This document shows, piece after piece, positions 58,453 to 64,000 of a stretch of 64,000 nt of DNA (positions are counted from its first letter, which is position 1; each line of letters starts with the position of its first letter). The DNA comes from Buxus sempervirens (lineage: Eukaryota > Streptophyta > Magnoliopsida > Buxales > Buxaceae). The notes under the pieces were generated by a model, which was not told the origin of the DNA, ran no database searches, and saw nothing but the letters and a program-made list of their open reading frames with translations. The position numbers were made by a program, and so were the translations under genes. The DNA lies in the NCBI GenBank assembly GCA_947561395.2, contig OX387187.1, forward strand, positions 33,895,829 to 33,959,828. The letters run 5' to 3'.

Positions 58453-58596
58453 TGTATCCGACAGATAATGCCGGATACAAGAAGACCTTAATGTATCCGG
58501 CAACATATGCCGGATACAAGCAGACTTTAGTGTATCTGGAATTATATGCCGGATACATTAAGGCACTTGTGTATCCGGCCTGATATGCCGGATGCA
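58453..58596. repeat. 27-nt palindrome array, exact 39-bp period (4 units)
   Basis: Units TGTATCCGG...CCGGATACA at 58453-58479, 58492-58518, 58531-58557 and 58570-58596. The 12-nt spacers (ending or starting TTAAG/CTTAA) resemble, inverted, those of the array at 82-329. It lies 166 bp upstream of the TATA box. Confidence 0.95.
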
Positions 58597-58761
58597 TAAG
58601 TTTTGCTCAAAATTAGGGTTTTCCGAGAGATTTCACTTTTTACCATCATGTCCTTCATTAAATGAGGGGAAATCTCGGAAATGGCCTTAGGGTTAAGGTT
58701 GGTGGGCTCTAGACATTATTTTGTGTCTACCATCACACCAACCCTAACCCTAGCCTTTGCC

Positions 58762-58769
58762 TATAAATA
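58762..58769 (+). promoter_or_regulatory. LTR TATA box
   Basis: TATAAATA in GCCTATAAATAGGAGG, matching 14355 and 26634. Confidence 0.75.
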
Positions 58770-60661
58770 GGAGGCTCCTCCTTAAGCAAATGGCCAAGAA
58801 GTTGGAGATCCAAGAGTTCCGAGTGAAGAAGGGAACTACTGCCGGATTGCTTCCAGAACCCCAGGTAAGCCTCAACCTCTTCTTTATTTTATGTCTTCAC
58901 ATTTCTAGATCTAGATCTCTTCTTCTACCTTTCTGTAGAATAAGGCCTTCTATGTGTGTGAAAACCCTTCCTCGGCTCAAAGTATCTCAAGACTCCCCCT
59001 AGGAGAAACGAGACTGGGGATTGATCCTAGTGCTAGAACCTATCTTGCATAAGCCTTTTGAATGATTGAAAACCGTTTCATATTCAAAGTACCCCAAGAT
59101 TATCTTGAAGAACCGTGTTTAACGGGGAGAGAGAACTAAGGGAAACGATAATGGAACGGAACCCTAGGTTGTTTTAGAACCTTATTTTGATGAAGATGAA
59201 TGCATGCTATGTTGATATATTGTTCTTGTATGATTTTTCACACTTGCACATACAGAGCACGATTTTGGCGGGATAGGCTCACATTCCGGGTTTATTGCAT
59301 TTATTGTGATAAATCTGAAATAAATGGCCTCAATCAATTCTGGAATGTCTTTGAATGATTTTTAAAGGATTTGTGTTCATCTTGCACGAATTCCACACAC
59401 TTTATCACAGTTTTGAATATTTTTTCTCCAAAAAAGGCTTTACTTGACAGCAACTATACCCTGACTTCGGACACTCATAACTTCATCATCCGGATGAATT
59501 TTGGAGTGATTCCAGAACCATGGGAAAGGTGAGGCTGTCTAGTTTATGCCAACTAAATTTCATTAATTTCTATCTAGTGGAGTTTTGACACCTCTCTGTC
59601 GAAGTTGATTGGACAGTTCAGGTTTAAATACGGAACTTGTCACTTCGACGGAGCGCCATGTGTTTGTTTTAAGTCCGATTCAAGTGATTTTTGTTTCTGG
59701 GCACTCCTTTATGAGTCTATTTTGAAATTCAGTTGGTTTTATAATTGTTTGACTCCATTTGCATTATTGGTAACAGATTTACTCAGAACTGCTCATCAGT
59801 ACTTTTCTGGGTAAATCTATGATCTTCGGGGCCTGTTCGGGAGACCACCCAAGGAACATCCGAATGAATTTTTGTATGAGGCTAGTTTCGTTCGAAAGAT
59901 GGTCATAGACTTCAATCACACCAAATTTCGTGGATTTTTATGGAGTGGATTTTTCTAGGTGATTTTCCAAACTTGCATGCTTATCACTTTTGATTTTCCC
60001 CAGCAGCAACTTTAAAGGAGCATAACTCCTAGGATTTCAACCAGATTTACTTGAAATTTTGCATGAGTCTCTTATTTACCATGATCTTTCACATGGATTT
60101 GGTATGATTCAATTTAAAATTGATTTTGAATGATTTCAAGACAAAAGGCATTGCTTTTTACCAAATTTCCCGGATTTGCCTCAACTTGGTTTTGTGCAAC
60201 TTTTGCTTTGACTTCCATCTTTTTGTGATATTCCAGAAGTGTTATTGACATAAAAGAGGATCTAGAATCCATTTGGATTCCTCAAGTAAAAATATCACAC
60301 ATTGGTTTAATTCTTTTCCAATGTTTTTAATGATTTTTAGCAAGCTTTCTTATCCTTTTTGCATGAACAAACACTTGGCAACCACCTTGTGTGGATGAAT
60401 GGGGGTGCTTAATACCTTCCCCCATTCATAATCTAATCCCCTTACCCATCTTTGGATTTGATTTTCAAGTAGGGTTATTTTTACCCTAGAATTTGCTTTT
60501 TAACCCTTTTTGCATATTTTTGAACATTTTGGTGTCCATTCACACCCCAAAATTCTGAATGGTGGCGACTCTCCCAATTTCGCGTTGAGCCCGTGTGTTG
60601 ACGGAGGGGGAATCATCTCCGGTGATTTTTCCCGTGTCTCACAGTTCTTGACATCTGAACG

Positions 60662-61796
60662 TGTTTACACCCTCTATAGACCGACAAATGAGGAAAGGCT
60701 ATGTGGCATCTACATGGCCTAATTCAACCAAATAGGCCACGTAAGGATCCACGTGGGCCAGACATTTAGCCGAAGCCATGTAAGCACATATGATAACCGT
60801 TCTCTTACATTTAAGGGATGATGTCACCATCAACATAAAATCGACCGTCGAGATCATATGAATGGGCAACGATGGACAAGGAAGTTATTTGTTTATGATC
60901 GTGGTGAAGAAGTTATCTCCTACGAACAAGAAGAAACAGATAAATAACCTCCAGAACAGACATGGAGATTGTGCAAAGAAGGGACGTTGAGCAACTGTCG
61001 GTGATTTGGCTATAAAAGGCACAACAACGAAGAACTCCAGGACAACCTCCATCAAACCGCAACCAGTTACTGTATTTATAATTTGATCATCCACAATCCT
61101 TATCCCATCTCCTACACTCAAACTGTAGCAAGAAAGGATAACCTAGGACTTCTCTCACTACTTCCAGTCGTAGTGACACTCTAGGCCTCAATTGACATCA
61201 GGACCTTGCCACTGGCGAGTAGGTTGCGGCCGCCCCTGTCTTGCAATTTTGTACTCTGACTATGGCTACAAGATTCCAAGCAGCCGGTCTCGAAACCGAC
61301 TTTGAACAAGCCAGGTGATTTACGGATTATCATTTGAATAGCAATCTTAGGTGAACCCCCGAGTTTACCTTGTTAACAGCCGCCCCCTGAATCTTTCCTT
61401 ATACTCCGATCACAGCTACAAGGACTAGAAAGGCCGGTACTATTAATATTGGTGACTTTCTTTTTCTCTTATTTTGGAGATTATCTATTGTAATCTGCGG
61501 TCGTGTTTCATCAGTCGATTTTCTAATAAAGTGCTTTGCCATTGATTGCACTTACTTTCAAACATGTATAAGAACCCAAACGAAGACCGAACCCCTAGTC
61601 TTCATTCTATCGCTTAACCGGTTTTATTACAGGTGACTTGCAGTACGGATGGGCCGACTCCGGTTTAGACTCGGAACAGGTGCCCGAGGTCAGGATTTGA
61701 CCCAAAATCTTTGTATCAACAGATACTGGCACGCTCGTACAAAGACACATCATCAACATCGCCACGTGTCCAACCCACCAAAATTTCGGAGGAACA
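60662..61796 (+). mobile_element. 5' LTR of a Ty3-type retrotransposon, 1135 bp
   Basis: Begins TGTTTACACCC and ends GGAGGAACA; the ends match the miniature LTR at 53723. It contains a TATA box TATAAAA (61011-61017) and a poly(A) signal AATAAA (61525-61530). It is followed after a few bases by TTTTTGGCACGCCTTGTGGG (61801), the kind of sequence found just inside plant Ty3/Tat 5' LTRs, and then by gag. An alternative is that only 60791-61721 (TGATAACC to ATCAACA) is the LTR. The element's duplication would be GAACG (60657-60661), with the partner beyond the window. Confidence 0.7.
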
Positions 61797-61845
61797 TCCT
61801 TTTTTGGCACGCCTTGTGGGACCCCTAGTCTTTGAAAGGGTAGTA

Positions 61846-63482
61846 ATGGCAAGAAGAAGTACTCGGCATGCTGACAATGTGATGCTAGAGGAACTTGCTG
61901 AATCATAGGTAAATCCTACCCTTGTACAAGAAATTCTTGCTGAAGGACCTTCGAATTTGCAGCCGGAACCTAATGAACGTCTTATCTAGGCCATACAAGG
62001 TCTCAGCCAACAAATTGCAGGATTTGGCCAAGGCCTTAATAAAATTTCTACCGATAACAGTAGGATCCTAGTAGCACTACATGAAGGGTTCTCTACAATG
62101 GCAAGACCGGCTGTGGTGGCCGAACGAGCCAAGATGTCTACCTTCGGTTCGAATGTTCATGGGAGGCTAAATATCCCAGAACAACCACCACCCTTGAATT
62201 CGGGTGGTAACGGTCGAAATAGAATGGCCAACAATGCTACTGCTGGGGGAGAAATTCCTCCTGATAACCCAGTCCCCCTTAACGTACCTCCCCTGAGGCA
62301 CACCGGGGGGGAGGGGGGCAAAAGGAAGTATATGAGAACCATAGGGAAGATTGAACCGAAATTATATCCAGAATGTAGTTCAGGAGATAGTCGGAGATCA
62401 TTATCACCGACGAATGACTAGACCGGTTTACTGGAAACCGTACCCAACCTGGATTGACCACCAATTTGAATTCCGTAGGGGTTATAAAATTCCTGAATTT
62501 ACCTTGTTTTCTATCGAAGACCAACAATCCACCATCAAGCACATTGGCCGATTCACGGTTCAATGTGGAGCGGTGTGCAGTAATGACTTCCTTAAACTGA
62601 GATTGTTTGGGAATTAATTAACTGGACAAGCCTTTACATGGTATATTACTTTACCGGCCAATTCCGTCCACAATTGGGCCATAATGGAAGAGAAGTTCCA
62701 TTCCCAATTCTACCGAACTGAGCTTGAAGTTACCATGGTCGACTTGGCTTGTTTGAGGTAGTAACCTGGGGAATCGGCTGATAAGTATATCGCCTATTTT
62801 AAGCGTTTGAAAAATAAGTGTCGCATTTTATTACCAGAATTAGAATTTGTGAATTTAGCCTTAAATGGTCTCGATTTTGAACTTCGAAAGAAGTTTGAAG
62901 GTGAACAGTTCGAGGACTTATTAGAATTGTCAGCACTCTTACAGGAGGATGGTGAAAAGAAGGCTTCATCCTATGGAACCTACTACAAAGACCTGAATTT
63001 TGAGTATGAAGTCAATTGAAGTTGTTGGAAAACAACCAATAACTTGTCCAATTCTTCTCCGAAAATCTAAGGATTCCGGAGAATCAAAGGCTATGAACAC
63101 TTTCAGCCGAAATTATTCCTTTGATACAAATAAAACGGCCGAAATATTCGATTACCTTTTGAAACAGGGATTTTTCCGATTAACCAGAGACCATCCCTTT
63201 ATTCCAACCAACGTAGCGGTTAAGGGTAAATCCTGTAAATGGCACAGAGTAAAAACTCATGAAACTAATGAGTGTGCTGTGTTGCATAATGTGATACAGG
63301 AAAATATTGAACAGGGACTCTTGAAGTTCTCAGAATCAGGAGAAGATGCAGGTGGACACGCAACCATTTCCTAAGAATGTATTAGTGAATATGGCCACAA
63401 TTGGCTTGCCGAATCAAACCCCCGCCATAAAGATTGATCTGAACGGGCCATCCTCGGAGAAGTCGGAACATAAGATGCCATC
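61846..63482 (+). pseudogene. Ty3-type gag, decayed
   Basis: ATG at 61846 (MARRSTRHADN...) after the LTR. The frame holds stops at 61906 and 61996, shifts near the G runs at 62304-62320, then continues with PTWIDHQFEFRRGYKIPEF, LRLFGN, stop, LTGQAFTWYITLPANSV, WAIMEEKFHSQFY, two stops, then PGESADKYIAYFKRLKNKC and LALNGLDFELRKKFEG. This is the retrotransposon gag (PF03732) core. A second frameshift leads to CKWHRVKTHETNECAVLHN and MQVDTQPFPKNVLVNM, the gag C-terminus of Tat-like elements. It cannot make protein. It is cut at 63482 by another LTR. Confidence 0.85.
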
Positions 63483-64000
63483 TGTGCGCACGTTGGAAAT
63501 GCCGCATGGGCGAGGCGCGCGGGAGCGCGCACGCCTCAGGAAAGGGTAAAACGAAAAGGGAGTCGCCACTGCCTGATGGGGTGCAGGCAGACACCTGGAT
63601 GCCCTAAGGATATCTATTTTGGTCAGCGGCTTGAGATTCTGAGAAAGGGCTTAGTTATGGTCCGGGGAAGTCCGTAAACACCCCAGTCCGCCCGTCGAGT
63701 GACGGGTCCCATTGGTCTTCCTGGTTTGCGAGTCAACTCAATTCTAAACTCACCATGCTTCTATGCCAGCCTGCACATTTTATTGGTCTGGAGGGGGACC
63801 ACCGAATTTGTGTGGGTCCCTTTATTTGATTTTATCTGGATTAGTTAGGTGATCTGGGTCTGATATGGGCCCCGTTGGAAGGCCCACAAAGCCAGGGTGC
63901 CACAAATCCGGGTGCACAATCTCAAAATGGATTTGGGTTGACTCTAAAAACCCCATAGGTTGGGTCATGTGCATTCGAGTCAGAATGAGTCCAACCGGGT
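63483..64000 (-). mobile_element. Reverse LTR inserted in the gag pseudogene, cut by window edge
   Basis: Begins TGTGCGCACG and is homologous to the inverted terminal ~400 bp of the LTR at 25858-28277 (shared GAGTCGCCACT, GTGCAGGCAGACAC, GGGGAAGTCCG, CACCCCRGYCCGCCC). Target duplication expected: CCATC (63478-63482). The rest lies beyond the window. The 70-aa ORFs here are shadows. Confidence 0.82.

Larger units (their letters stand above)
57877..60643 (+). mobile_element. Solo LTR, 2767 bp, TGTAGACACC family
   Basis: Begins TGTAGACACCCCAAAA and ends CCCGTGTCTCACA, with a perfect 5-bp duplication GTTCT (57872-57876, 60644-60648). Same family as 13943: shared ends, the CCTATAAATAG TATA region, a leader with a splice-like intron and the ACCACCTTGTGTGGATGAAT segment. 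It carries the 39-bp-period palindrome array at 58453-58596. No internal domain remains. Confidence 0.93.

Noticed and set aside
58757-59002. Short peptide MAKKLEIQEFRVKK... after the LTR TATA box
   Set aside because: The homologous LTR at 13943 has a stop after four codons, so coding is not conserved.
60885-61121. 78-aa minus-strand ORF
   Set aside because: Lies in the U3/R part of the 5' LTR on the antisense strand; a shadow.
60791-61721. Separate element TGATAACC...ATCAACA inserted in the 221-bp LTR type
   Set aside because: The flanks ACATA and GATAC do not match as a target duplication, and the segment holds the LTR TATA and poly(A) signals. It is therefore treated as the middle of the LTR, though not excluded.

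Overview
This is a plant nuclear window, very probably from an angiosperm with a repeat-rich genome. It holds spliced genes with GT/AG introns, plant-type transposon families and only two host genes. The species cannot be told from the sequence. Roughly 10% of the window is host-gene exon and proximal flank; most of the rest is identifiable or decayed transposable element.

Host genes. (1) On the minus strand at 1995-6086 is a four-exon non-specific phospholipase C (NPC), predicted 513 aa, without a signal peptide (NPC3/4/5 type). (2) On the plus strand at 31383-49523 is a sixteen-exon gene for the GPI-anchor inositol acyltransferase PIG-W/GWT1, predicted 467 aa. All its splice junctions keep the frame. 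Its introns carry a 692-bp hAT element, three RTE-type LINE remnants and a degenerate minisatellite. A tRNA-derived SINE lies directly after its stop codon.

Layout. 1-919: end of a reverse-oriented LTR. 1.9-6.3 kb: NPC gene with a Helitron-like insert in intron 1. 6.8-7.4 kb: foldback MITE and Helitron-like end. 8.3-17.3 kb: LTR territory with a solo LTR inside a solo LTR (8278-13495 holding 9139-12050), another solo LTR at 13943-15926 and an LTR end at 17316. 17.5-18.0 kb: hAT element with a perfect 8-bp target duplication. 19044-30474: an 11.4-kb Mutator-like element (MULE) with about 235-bp terminal inverted repeats, containing a MuDR-type N-terminal fragment, an HMG-box-like fragment, an unknown proline-rich gene fragment and two nested solo LTRs (20242-22590, 25858-28277). 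30.8-49.8 kb: PIGW region. 50.3-57.1 kb: hAT-like elements, foldback MITEs, Helitron ends and a 221-bp mini-LTR. 57877-60643: solo LTR. 60662-63482: 5' LTR and decayed gag of a Ty3-type retrotransposon. From 63483 to the window end: another reverse LTR, inserted into that gag.

The most unusual signal is a set of strictly periodic palindrome arrays in the LTRs, mostly just upstream of the TATA box. One class has 21-nt palindromes at an exact 28-bp period (7-nt spacer close to AAGGCAT). The palindrome arms differ between two LTRs but differ symmetrically, so pairing is kept while sequence changes. A second class has 27-nt palindromes at an exact 39-bp period in two other LTRs. This points to selection or copy-correction acting on a hairpin or on a dimeric binding site. 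I know of no description of it.
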